DNA from: Syntrophobacteria bacterium
GTDB lineage: Bacteria; Desulfobacterota; Syntrophobacteria; JARFUL01
DNA: 12,732 nucleotides
Direction of reading: 5' to 3'
Assembly: GCA_029289015.1 (NCBI GenBank)
Contig: JARFUL010000093.1
Coordinates: 1-12,732 of the forward strand
Both the position numbers and the translations under genes were made by a program. Of the stretch, positions 6,325 to 12,539 are shown in pieces. The notes beneath the pieces are model-generated. The model searched no databases, had not been told where the DNA came from, and saw only the letters and a program-made list of their open reading frames with translations. Each line of letters begins with the position of its first letter. Positions within the stretch are counted from its first letter, which is position 1.

Positions 6325-7131
6325 ATGAAGTGGGACAAAGAGGCCCTTGACGAGATCTCCCGGGTCCCCTTTTTCGTCAGGTCGCGGGTGAAAAAGCGGG
6401 TGGAAGAGGAGGCCGCGCGCCAAAAGGCACGCGTGGTGAGGCTAAGGCACGTTGAGGCCGCGAAAAAGAGGTTCCTCAAGACCATCGACCAGCAGGTCAA
6501 GGGGTTCAGGGTGGAGACCTGCTTCGGGAACTCCGGCTGCCCAAACCGGGCCGCGGACACAAAAGAGCTCCTCGCGAGGATCGAGGAGATTCTGGCCAGC
6601 CGCAACCTCAGGGAATTCCTGGAAAAAAAGGTGGCAGGTCCACTGAAACTCCTACACGAGTTCCGGGTCACGGTCTCGGATTGCCCCAACGGCTGCTCCA
6701 GGCCCCAGATCGTGGACATCGGGATCATCGGCGCAAAAGAGCCCGGGGTGAGCCCAGAGGAGTGCACCGCGTGCGGTGAGTGCGTGGAGGTCTGCGGGGA
6801 GGACGCGGTAAAACTCGTCGGGGAGGAAGGTCCCCCGGAAATAGACCCTGAAAAGTGCCTTTACTGCGGCCAGTGCATCGAGGTCTGCCCCACCGGCACG
6901 ATTGAAGCGGCCCGCGAGGGCTTCAGAATATTGGTGGGGGGCAAGCTGGGCCGCCACCCCCAGCTCGGCATGGAGCTCGAAGGGATCCACAGCCTGGATG
7001 ACGCGCTGAGGATCGTTGAGCGGTGCCTTGATCTTTACCTCGCGCAAAACCAAAAAGGGGAGAGGTTCGGCGAGATAGTCAACCGGATTGGCCCCGAGGA
7101 GCTTGCACGGCTCATCAAGGAGGAGCGCTGA
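6325..7131 (+). CDS. PCP reductase-family protein: PCP_red, siroheme/4Fe-4S half and 2x[4Fe-4S] ferredoxin
   Basis: The 268-residue protein has three parts. Residues 1-45 resemble the PCP_red domain (WDKEALDEISRVPFFVRSRV), found at the end of light-independent protochlorophyllide reductase subunit B and in stand-alone bacterial proteins. Residues about 60-135 carry the sulfite/nitrite reductase cluster signature: ETCFGNSGCPN (C66, C72; C-X5-C) and DCPNGCSRPQ (C120, C124; C-X3-C), which binds a 4Fe-4S cluster bridged to sirohaem. Residues 144-195 contain two ferredoxin clusters (C147, C150, C153, C157; C178, C181, C184, C188). The N-terminal half of a full sirohaem reductase, which supplies the basic substrate-binding residues, is missing. 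A small redox enzyme acting on sulfite, nitrite or a related compound, or an electron carrier, is possible; the substrate is unknown. AGGG lies 8 bases before the ATG. It is divergent from the Crp/Fnr gene. Confidence 0.85.
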   Translation: MKWDKEALDEISRVPFFVRSRVKKRVEEEAARQKARVVRLRHVEAAKKRFLKTIDQQVKGFRVETCFGNSGCPNRAADTKELLARIEEILASRNLREFLEKKVAGPLKLLHEFRVTVSDCPNGCSRPQIVDIGIIGAKEPGVSPEECTACGECVEVCGEDAVKLVGEEGPPEIDPEKCLYCGQCIEVCPTGTIEAAREGFRILVGGKLGRHPQLGMELEGIHSLDDALRIVERCLDLYLAQNQKGERFGEIVNRIGPEELARLIKEER

Positions 7132-7137
7132 ATCCGG

Positions 7138-7199
7138 CCAGGGGTCTCGTCTCTTGCCTCATCCGCCGCGATAGCGGCCGCGCCTTTACAAGCCCCTGG
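7138..7199 (+). other. Nested inverted repeats after the siroheme protein gene
   Basis: CCAGGGG (7138-7144) pairs perfectly with CCCCTGG (7193-7199), and CCGC/GCGG pair inside the enclosed stretch. The outer arm begins right after the stop codon at 7131. No T run follows, so this is a possible RNA 3'-end structure rather than a clear intrinsic terminator. The rest of 7132-7427 shows no gene; its long minus-strand frame is antisense to the superoxide dismutase gene. Confidence 0.3.
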
Positions 7200-7260
7200 G
7201 GCATGTTAGAATCTTTCTGATAGGGGCTCTCTTTTTCGCGTATCCCTCCCCTGGTTCGCA

Positions 7261-7286
7261 GGTTCAGCTTCGCGCCGAAGATAACC
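7261..7286 (+). other. Stem-loop between the siroheme protein gene and sodB
   Basis: GGTT-cag-CTTCG-cgc-CGAAG-at-AACC forms nine base pairs with a small internal loop and is followed by TTTG. It lies 130 bases after the upstream stop and 142 bases before the sodB start. It may be a weak terminator or part of the sodB leader. No convincing sigma-70 promoter for sodB was found in this gap. Confidence 0.35.
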
Positions 7287-7427
7287 TTTGTGCATAACAG
7301 TGTCGCGCCCTAGGTGCGAAGACGACGTAAAAGCTCTATCCTGGTCCAATAAGCCGCCGCAGATCCTTAAAGACCACCCTCGCCGGCTCTTTGGCCCCGG
7401 CCGCGAGCCTGAAAAGGAGATTTTATT

Positions 7428-8057
7428 ATGAGCGATCCTGTTTCCCCTAATACCGGTACCCTGCCCCTCGTACTTCCGCGCCTGCCCTACCCCGAGGACG
7501 CGCTTGAGCCCCACATCTCGGCCAAGACCATCGGCTTCCACTACGGCAAGCACCACCAGGCCTACGCAGACAACACCAACAAGCTGGTAAAGGGCACCCC
7601 CTTCGAGAACCTCTCCCTTGAGGAGATAGTCAGGAAGGCCGCGGGCGACCCTGAAAACGCGGGCCTCTTCAACAACGCGGCCCAGGTCTTCAACCACACC
7701 TTCTACTGGCAGTCCATGAAGCCCAATGGAGGGGGAGAGCCCGCAGGAGAGCTGGCCGAAAAAATCAAGGCCGCGTTCGGCTCCTTCGCCGGATTCAAAG
7801 AGGAGTTCGCCAAGGCCGCGGCCACGAGGTTCGGCTCCGGGTGGGCCTGGCTGGTGGTGGAACGCGGTAAGCTGAAGGTGACGTCCACCCCCAACGCGGA
7901 CACCCCCATAGCTCACGGCCAGACGCCCATTATCACCATCGACGTGTGGGAGCACGCGTACTACCTCGACTTTCAGAACAGACGGACCGACTACATCGCC
8001 TCCTTTCTCGACCACCTGGCAAACTGGGACTTCGCGGAAAAGAACTTCGCGTTATAG
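7428..8057 (+). CDS. sodB: Iron superoxide dismutase
   Basis: The 209-residue enzyme converts superoxide to oxygen and hydrogen peroxide, probably in the cytoplasm because no signal peptide is seen. The four metal ligands are in place: His38 (GFHYGKHHQAY), His90 (FNHTFYW), Asp172 and His176 (DVWEHAYYLDF). The active-site Gln86 in AAQVFNHTFYW, on the N-terminal side of the second His, and the KPNGGG loop are typical of iron rather than manganese enzymes. Its length is close to that of E. coli SodB, with about a 12-residue N-terminal extension (MSDPVSPNTGTL). AAGGAGA lies about 8 bases before the ATG. It is in tandem with hcp 190 bases downstream but shows no TTGA-N6-TCAA box of its own. Oxygen defence in an organism that otherwise looks anaerobic is consistent with the neighbours. 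Cambialistic metal use cannot be excluded. Confidence 0.95.
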   Translation: MSDPVSPNTGTLPLVLPRLPYPEDALEPHISAKTIGFHYGKHHQAYADNTNKLVKGTPFENLSLEEIVRKAAGDPENAGLFNNAAQVFNHTFYWQSMKPNGGGEPAGELAEKIKAAFGSFAGFKEEFAKAAATRFGSGWAWLVVERGKLKVTSTPNADTPIAHGQTPIITIDVWEHAYYLDFQNRRTDYIASFLDHLANWDFAEKNFAL

Positions 8058-8135
8058 GAGAGCTGCCAGCCCTCCTCGCGAGCCCTGTGGAGGCCCGAGT
8101 TTTGCGCGCTGAGGCTTGGAAAAAGATGCCGGGCC

Positions 8136-8149
8136 TTGACCTATGTCAA
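8136..8149 (+). promoter_or_regulatory. HcpR/FNR-like operator upstream of hcp
   Basis: TTGACCTATGTCAA is a palindrome with perfect TTGAC/GTCAA arms, matching the FNR-type TTGA-N6-TCAA form and close to the published deltaproteobacterial HcpR signal (TTTGACC-NN-GGTCAAA as I recall it). Its centre at 8142.5 lies 41.5 bases before the start predicted from the -10 at 8172-8177. That is the standard class II activator position. Confidence 0.75.
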
Positions 8150-8171
8150 ATCTGCCGGTTGCCCCGGCCTT

Positions 8172-8177
8172 TATACT
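8172..8177 (+). promoter_or_regulatory. -10 element of the hcp promoter
   Basis: TATACT is a 5/6 match to the -10 consensus, with a predicted start near 8184. The -35 position at a 17-base spacing reads AATCTG, which is not a -35 hexamer. This fits a promoter that needs the activator bound at 8136-8149. A 67-base leader follows, up to the hcp ATG. Confidence 0.6.
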
Positions 8178-8236
8178 TCAATACAAACGGCACAGGGACA
8201 CTTTCTCTTTTAAGCCTAAGAGCAACACTTTCATCA

Positions 8237-8243
8237 AGGAGGT
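8237..8243 (+). promoter_or_regulatory. Ribosome binding site deciding the hcp start
   Basis: AAGGAGG lies 7 bases before the ATG at 8251. This ATG yields the conserved MFCFQCEQT terminus and rules out the upstream in-frame start at 8143, which would begin inside the operator. Confidence 0.85.
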
Positions 8244-8250
8244 AAGCCAA

Positions 8251-9876
8251 ATGTTTTGTTTCCAGTGTGAGCAGACCGCGAAGGGCGAAGGCTGCACCAA
8301 GGTCGGTGTGTGCGGCAAAAACGAGGAGGTCGCGGCGCTTTCCGACCTTCTCATCTACCTGCTCAAGGGGCTGTCCCAGGTAGCGGTGGAAGGCCGGAAG
8401 CACGGCGTTGTGGACCGCGACCTGAACGTTTTCACCCTGAAGGCCACCTTCTCCACCCTCACCAACGTGAACTTCGACCCCGCAAGGTACGTTGACCTTA
8501 TCGCCAGGTGCGTTGAGCTGAGGGAGGGGCTGAAGCAAAAGGTCCGGGCCGCGGGGTCCACGGCAGAGTTCGGAGACGGACCCGCGAACCTCGCGATTGC
8601 CGGCGACCTCGGGGGGCTGATCGAGCAGGGCCAGTCCGTGGGCGTGAAGGCCGACGACATCGACCAGGACATCCTCTCCCTCAGGGAGACCGTGGTCTAC
8701 GGTATCAAGGGCATCTCAGCCTACGCGGACCACGCGCAGATGCTCGGCCGCGAAGACGACGCGGTGTACGCGTTCATCCACGAGGGCCTGGCCGCGACCC
8801 TGAACCGGGACCTCACCCTCGAGGACTGGGTGGGGCTCGCGCTCAAGACCGGGGAGGTGAACCTTAAGGCAATGGAGCTCCTGGACGCGGCCCACACCGA
8901 AACCTACGGCCACCCCGTGCCCACCCGGGTTCCCCTGGGCGCGAAGAAGGGCAAGGCCATCGCGGTCTCGGGGCACGACCTCAAGGACCTCGAAGAGCTC
9001 CTCAGGCAGACCGAGGGCAAGTGCATCAACGTCTACACCCACGGGGAGATGCTCCCCTGCCACGGCTACCCCGAGCTCAAGAAACATTCCCACTTCTTTG
9101 GCCACTACGGCACCGCGTGGCAGAACCAGAAAAAGGAGTTCGAGGCCTTCCCCGGCGCGATCCTCATGACCACCAACTGCATCCAGAAGCCGAGAGACAC
9201 CTACCTGGACAACATCTTCACCACCGGGCTGGTGGGGTGGCCCGGCGTAAAACACGTTGAGCACGGAGACTTCGGCCCGGTCATCGAGAGGGCCCTCGAG
9301 CTCCCGGGCTTTTTGGAGGACGGGAACGGAAACGCGGTCAACGTGGGGTTCGCGAGGAACGCGGTCCTCTCCGTCGCGGACAAGGTGATTGAAGCGGTGA
9401 AAGCGGGCCAGATACGCCACTTCTTCCTCGTGGGGGGCTGCGACGGCGCGAAGCCCGCGAGGAACTACTACACCGAGTTCGTGGAGAAGGTGCCAGCCGA
9501 CTGCGTGGTCCTGACCTTCGCGTGCGGCAAGTTCAGGTTCTTCGACAAGGATCTGGGCGACATAGGGGGGATCCCGAGGCTTCTGGACGTGGGCCAGTGC
9601 AACGACGCGTACTCCGCTCTCCAGATAGCCATAGCTCTTGCCAAGGCCTTCGACGTGGGGGTGAACGACCTGCCCCTATCCATAATCTGCTCCTGGTACG
9701 AGCAGAAGGCGGTGGCCATCCTCCTTACCCTCCTGCACCTGGGGATCAAGGACATCCGGCTGGGTCCGTCCGTGCCCGCGTTCCTCTCCCCCAACGTGCT
9801 CAACTTCCTGGTGGAGAACTATCAGATAAAGCCCGTCTCCACCCCGGATGAGGACCTCAAGGCCATCTTGGGGTAA
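8251..9876 (+). CDS. hcp: Hybrid cluster protein (Hcp, hydroxylamine/NO reductase), class I
   Basis: The 541-residue cytoplasmic iron-sulfur enzyme was first described as a hydroxylamine reductase and is now widely viewed as an NO reductase that protects anaerobes. The N-terminus MFCFQCEQTAKGEGC carries C3, C6, C15 and C21 (C-X2-C-X8-C-X5-C), the 4Fe-4S type of strict anaerobes rather than the 2Fe-2S type of enterics. The length, including the helical bundle after residue 80, indicates class I, as in Desulfovibrio. All hybrid-cluster ligands can be placed: His242, Glu266, Cys310, Cys397 (the persulfide position, VGGCDG), Cys425, Cys450, Glu484 and Lys486. Against the D. vulgaris numbering they fall with small, orderly offsets. 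It has its own promoter with an HcpR-like box at -41.5 and its own terminator. The partner ferredoxin gene lies 288 bases downstream under a second box. Confidence 0.98.
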   Translation: MFCFQCEQTAKGEGCTKVGVCGKNEEVAALSDLLIYLLKGLSQVAVEGRKHGVVDRDLNVFTLKATFSTLTNVNFDPARYVDLIARCVELREGLKQKVRAAGSTAEFGDGPANLAIAGDLGGLIEQGQSVGVKADDIDQDILSLRETVVYGIKGISAYADHAQMLGREDDAVYAFIHEGLAATLNRDLTLEDWVGLALKTGEVNLKAMELLDAAHTETYGHPVPTRVPLGAKKGKAIAVSGHDLKDLEELLRQTEGKCINVYTHGEMLPCHGYPELKKHSHFFGHYGTAWQNQKKEFEAFPGAILMTTNCIQKPRDTYLDNIFTTGLVGWPGVKHVEHGDFGPVIERALELPGFLEDGNGNAVNVGFARNAVLSVADKVIEAVKAGQIRHFFLVGGCDGAKPARNYYTEFVEKVPADCVVLTFACGKFRFFDKDLGDIGGIPRLLDVGQCNDAYSALQIAIALAKAFDVGVNDLPLSIICSWYEQKAVAILLTLLHLGIKDIRLGPSVPAFLSPNVLNFLVENYQIKPVSTPDEDLKAILG

Positions 9877-9890
9877 TATAAGACTGTTCT

Positions 9891-9935
9891 CCCGCTTCCC
9901 CTTCAACGGGGACGCGGGGGCACGGTGTGCCTTTT
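9891..9935 (+). terminator. Rho-independent terminator after hcp
   Basis: A strong stem (CCCGC-tt-CCCC / GGGG-ac-GCGGG, 9891-9918) is followed by a second hairpin, GGCAC-GGT-GTGCC (9919-9931), and then TTTTCT. It begins 15 bases after the hcp stop and separates hcp from the ferredoxin gene. Confidence 0.7.
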
Positions 9936-10050
9936 CTGATCCTGCGCCCCGCGATACCCGATGGGCAAGGCGATACATACGAAAGGGCAGATACATAGCC
10001 CCAAAGCCCCGCGCGCCCCGGCAAACACAGGCCCCTAAAAAATTTCGACC

Positions 10051-10068
10051 CCTTGATCTAAGTCAAGG
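10051..10068 (+). promoter_or_regulatory. HcpR/FNR-like operator upstream of the ferredoxin gene
   Basis: CCTTGATCTAAGTCAAGG has perfect 6-base arms (CCTTGA/TCAAGG) around N6 and contains a TTGA-N6-TCAA core at 10053-10066. A -10-like TATCTT (10089-10094) lies at exactly the same distance from the box centre as at hcp, predicting a start near 10101 at -41.5. A better hexamer, TATAGT (10095-10100), lies six bases further on. No -35 hexamer fits either, which again suggests activation. Confidence 0.7.
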
Positions 10069-10152
10069 CTAAATGGGGCCTGAACCATTATCTTTATAGT
10101 AAAGACGGGGGCCAGGTCACGGCCCCAAAGAAGCCAAGCGTTAAAGATGAAC

Positions 10153-10158
10153 AAGGAG
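10153..10158 (+). promoter_or_regulatory. Ribosome binding site deciding the ferredoxin start
   Basis: AAGGAG lies 6 bases before the ATG at 10165. The upstream in-frame ATG at 10147 has no such site and would add six residues, MNKESA. Confidence 0.75.
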
Positions 10159-10164
10159 AGCGCA

Positions 10165-10911
10165 ATGAATGTCCTGAGAAAGATTATCGAGATAGACGAT
10201 GAGCTCTGCGACGGGTGCGGGGAGTGCGTACCGTCCTGCGCGGAGGGGGCCATTGAGATAGTAGACGGCAAGGCGCGCCTCGTTGCTGACAGGTACTGCG
10301 ACGGCCTGGGAGCCTGCCTGGGGGATTGCCCCATGGGCGCGCTCACCATTGTGGAGCGGGAGGTCGAGGAGTTCGACGAGGACGCGGTGGAGGAGCTGCT
10401 CAAAAAGAAGGAGGCTGAGGAGAAGCTCGCGGAGACCCTGGCCTGCGGCTGCCCTTCCGCGCAGATGCAGAGCTTCGAGCCCCCCGCGCGGGAGCCGGGC
10501 AAATCGCCCTACCAGGTAGACTCGAAGTCGGAGCTGAGGCAGTGGCCCATCCAGATAAACCTGGTGCCCACGGCCGCGCGTTTCCTCGATGACGCGCACC
10601 TGCTCATCGCGGCGGACTGCACCCCCTTCGTGTACCCGGACTTCCACCGGGACTTCATCGGGGGCCGGGTGGTGCTGGTGGGCTGTCCCAAGCTGGACGA
10701 CGCGAGCAGTTACGTGGAGAAGTTCACCGAGATATTCAAGAGCCACAACATCAAGTCCATCACCATTCCCATCATAGAGGTGCCCTGCTGCTCCGGGCTC
10801 CCCATGATCGTGAAAAAAGCGATGGAGAACGCAAACAAGGCCATCCCCACCGAGGTGGTGGTCCTCGGGGTAAAGGGAGGGGTCCTGGAGAGGCACAGGC
10901 TCTCCGCGTAG
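10165..10911 (+). CDS. Hcp-associated ferredoxin-domain protein
   Basis: The 248-residue protein begins with a two-cluster ferredoxin domain: C15, C18, C21, C25 (C-X2-C-X2-C-X3-C), then C45, Leu48, C51, C55, where the second cysteine of the second motif is Leu (YCDGLGACLGDCP). A charged helix (64-90) follows, then a C-terminal domain with C94/C96, Cys152 (AADCTPF), Cys174 (VGCPKLDD) and the pair C208/C209 (EVPCCSGLP). This architecture is the iron-sulfur redox protein commonly found beside hcp (called frdX in comparative work on HcpR, as I recall), thought to pass electrons to Hcp; that role is inferred. It sits under its own HcpR-like box instead of being co-transcribed with hcp, and is followed 23 bases later by the cupin gene. 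The start is set by the Shine-Dalgarno at 10153-10158. Genes like this are often annotated only as 4Fe-4S ferredoxin. Confidence 0.88.
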   Translation: MNVLRKIIEIDDELCDGCGECVPSCAEGAIEIVDGKARLVADRYCDGLGACLGDCPMGALTIVEREVEEFDEDAVEELLKKKEAEEKLAETLACGCPSAQMQSFEPPAREPGKSPYQVDSKSELRQWPIQINLVPTAARFLDDAHLLIAADCTPFVYPDFHRDFIGGRVVLVGCPKLDDASSYVEKFTEIFKSHNIKSITIPIIEVPCCSGLPMIVKKAMENANKAIPTEVVVLGVKGGVLERHRLSA

Positions 10912-10934
10912 CCCCGCTCTTGGAGGACACAACA

Positions 10935-11249
10935 ATGAAGATCGTAGACCTAGACAAGCTGACCGGCTACAACGATAAGAAGATGAACCGGGAGCTGGTT
11001 CACGACAACTACACCTTCAGGATTCTCAACTTCAACTTCGAGCCGGGCCAGGAGCTCCCCATCCATTCCCACCCCGCAGACTCCGAGCTCGCGCTGCAGG
11101 TACTCGAAGGCGAGGGGTTCTTCCTGGGCGAGGACGAGGAGATACCCGCGAAGGCCGGCGACCTCCTCATAGGGCCGGTCTCCGAGCCCCACGGGGTGCG
11201 GGCCACCACCAGGATGCGGGTCCTGGTGACCATCGCGCCGCCGATATAG
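10935..11249 (+). CDS. Small single-domain cupin
   Basis: The 104-residue protein forms one cupin barrel. The first motif gives PGQELPIHSHPADSELALQVLEGEG with His44, His46 and Glu51. The second gives AGDLLIGPVSEPHGV with His86. This is the usual 3-His/1-Glu metal set, so a bound divalent metal is likely. No catalytic partner domain is present and the substrate is unknown. GGAGG lies 8 bases before the ATG at 10935, which rules out the upstream TTG at 10920. The gene starts 23 bases after the ferredoxin gene and is probably co-transcribed with it, so it should share control by the box at 10051-10068. That context suggests an accessory role in the Hcp/NO stress response, for example as a sensor or metal-bound protective protein, but this is inference. 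Confidence 0.85.
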   Translation: MKIVDLDKLTGYNDKKMNRELVHDNYTFRILNFNFEPGQELPIHSHPADSELALQVLEGEGFFLGEDEEIPAKAGDLLIGPVSEPHGVRATTRMRVLVTIAPPI

Positions 11250-11332
11250 GCGCCCGGATCCTCGTCCGGCTCAGCGCGCGCCATCCCCGGCCCGGGCTAT
11301 CGGGACCCCTGGACCATCTTCGCGCGCCGGCT

Positions 11333-11379
11333 CCGGGGCCAAAGAGCACCGCTCCAATCCCCCGGCCGCCCGGTTTTTT
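11333..11379 (+). terminator. Candidate terminator after the cupin gene
   Basis: CCGGGG (11333-11338) pairs with CCCCGG (11360-11365), followed by CCGCCCGG and a run of six T (11374-11379). The T run is good but the stem has a long loop, so confidence is moderate. It separates the ferredoxin-cupin pair from the outer-membrane protein gene. Confidence 0.45.
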
Positions 11380-11381
11380 CC

Positions 11382-11411
11382 TTGACCCGCCGCACCTTAT
11401 ACAGATATATA
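11382..11411 (+). promoter_or_regulatory. Sigma-70-type promoter for the outer-membrane protein gene
   Basis: TTGACC (11382-11387, 5/6) and TATATA (11406-11411) are separated by 18 bases, right after the T run of the preceding terminator. The predicted start is near 11418, leaving about an 80-base leader before the ATG at 11497. Confidence 0.5.
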
Positions 11412-11485
11412 TTCAACATCTTTGAGGTTAATCCCTTATTTCGCCAATACATTCCGCTCGAAGAGGTACAAGCGGCTTTCTCGGC

Positions 11486-11490
11486 GGAGG
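11486..11490 (+). promoter_or_regulatory. Ribosome binding site deciding the outer-membrane protein start
   Basis: GGAGG lies 6 bases before the ATG at 11497. The signal peptide begins just after this ATG, so the upstream in-frame TTG at 11422 is unlikely. Confidence 0.75.
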
Positions 11491-11496
11491 CTCAAC

Positions 11497-12501
11497 ATGA
11501 CGCGGTCTCTTTTCTTCTGTCGTAAAACCCACCTGGCCCTTGTTGTCCTCACCTTTATCTCAGGTCTTCTCCTTTTCTCCGCGGGCCCCCTCTCGGCCCA
11601 GGACGAACCCTCCAATACCGGGGACACCTCCTACAGGTACGTGGACCTGTCGCTCCGCTACTGGTTCCTGTACGGTGAGAACAAGTTCAAGGCCCACGGC
11701 ATCACCAACACCGGGTTCCAGATCGACGTGGACCAGGAGCTCTCCTCCATGGAGACCCACCTGGCCATATTCACCCTCGCGTTCAAGCCCGTCTACTGGC
11801 TCACCCTGGAGGGAAGCTGGGGATGGGGCGTGCTCACCGGGGGCGACTACAAGTATGTGTACAACGACCACGAGGACCTTGACCACGACTACGGCACCCT
11901 GATGGGCGACCCGGACGACGACTACTCCATCTACTGTGCGGCCCTCTACCTCAGAATCTGGCCGTGGAAGAGGCAGACCAGGCACTTTCTGGACGGGTAC
12001 GTGAAGTGGCTCCAGTGGTCCAAGGAGCTGGAGGTCTCCATCCAGGACAGGAGGGACCAGCTCAACAAGCTCCAAATCCCCGGGATCTTCGACTGGCGCG
12101 AGGACTGGCACACCCTGTGGATCGGCGCGAAGGGCGAGTGCGGCATGGTAAAGAGCCCCTCCCTGGGCGCGTACCAGTGGGGGTTCATAGTGGACGTGGC
12201 CGTCTCGCCGTATGTGGAGGTGGAGGGCAGGGGCGACTACCGGGTCGGGAACACCGGGCTCTACAGTCTCCTGGACGTGGAGGGCGAAAGGGGCTACGGG
12301 TTCATGGGCGATCTGGGCATCTTCTACCAGCCGGTGAGCTATGCCCGGATCCAGCTCGGTCTGACCGGTCAGTACCTCAAGATGAGAGACGGCACCGCCA
12401 AGGTGGTGGACCTCAACAGGCCGGCCACGACCACAGGCGACTTCGAGTCGGGCCAGGCCATAAACTACGGGCCCTACATCCAGGGCTCGCTTAGGTGGTA
12501 G
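11497..12501 (+). CDS. Outer-membrane beta-barrel protein, possibly omptin-fold
   Basis: The 334-residue protein has a signal peptide (positive start, core LALVVLTFISGLLLFSAG, cleavage after LSA at residue 34). The rest is alternating, aromatic-rich strands without long helices, ending in QGSLRW, whose terminal Trp fits the BAM recognition signal. I do not recognise the family firmly. Length and strand order resemble omptin-type ten-strand barrels: an acidic extracellular loop after the fourth strand (DHEDLDHDYG, 124-133) and a late segment (RGYGFMGDLGIFYQP onward) that looks like the corresponding part of OmpT by eye. The omptin Asp-His pair would fall near EGRGDYR (243-249), where His is absent, so protease activity is doubtful. 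It has its own promoter and is probably independent of the cupin gene. A generic outer-membrane protein of unknown role is the safe reading. Confidence 0.8.
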   Translation: MTRSLFFCRKTHLALVVLTFISGLLLFSAGPLSAQDEPSNTGDTSYRYVDLSLRYWFLYGENKFKAHGITNTGFQIDVDQELSSMETHLAIFTLAFKPVYWLTLEGSWGWGVLTGGDYKYVYNDHEDLDHDYGTLMGDPDDDYSIYCAALYLRIWPWKRQTRHFLDGYVKWLQWSKELEVSIQDRRDQLNKLQIPGIFDWREDWHTLWIGAKGECGMVKSPSLGAYQWGFIVDVAVSPYVEVEGRGDYRVGNTGLYSLLDVEGERGYGFMGDLGIFYQPVSYARIQLGLTGQYLKMRDGTAKVVDLNRPATTTGDFESGQAINYGPYIQGSLRW

Positions 12502-12539
12502 CCTCCCGAAAGCCCGGACAGGGCCGCCGCGGGTTCTAG

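Noticed and set aside
7206..8015. Minus-strand reading frame of 269 codons
   Set aside because: Most of it is antisense to sodB, and it has no recognisable motif or ribosome site.
8143..8250. 36-residue N-terminal extension of Hcp
   Set aside because: It would start inside the operator and before the predicted transcript start. The ATG at 8251 has a perfect ribosome site and the conserved MFCFQC terminus.
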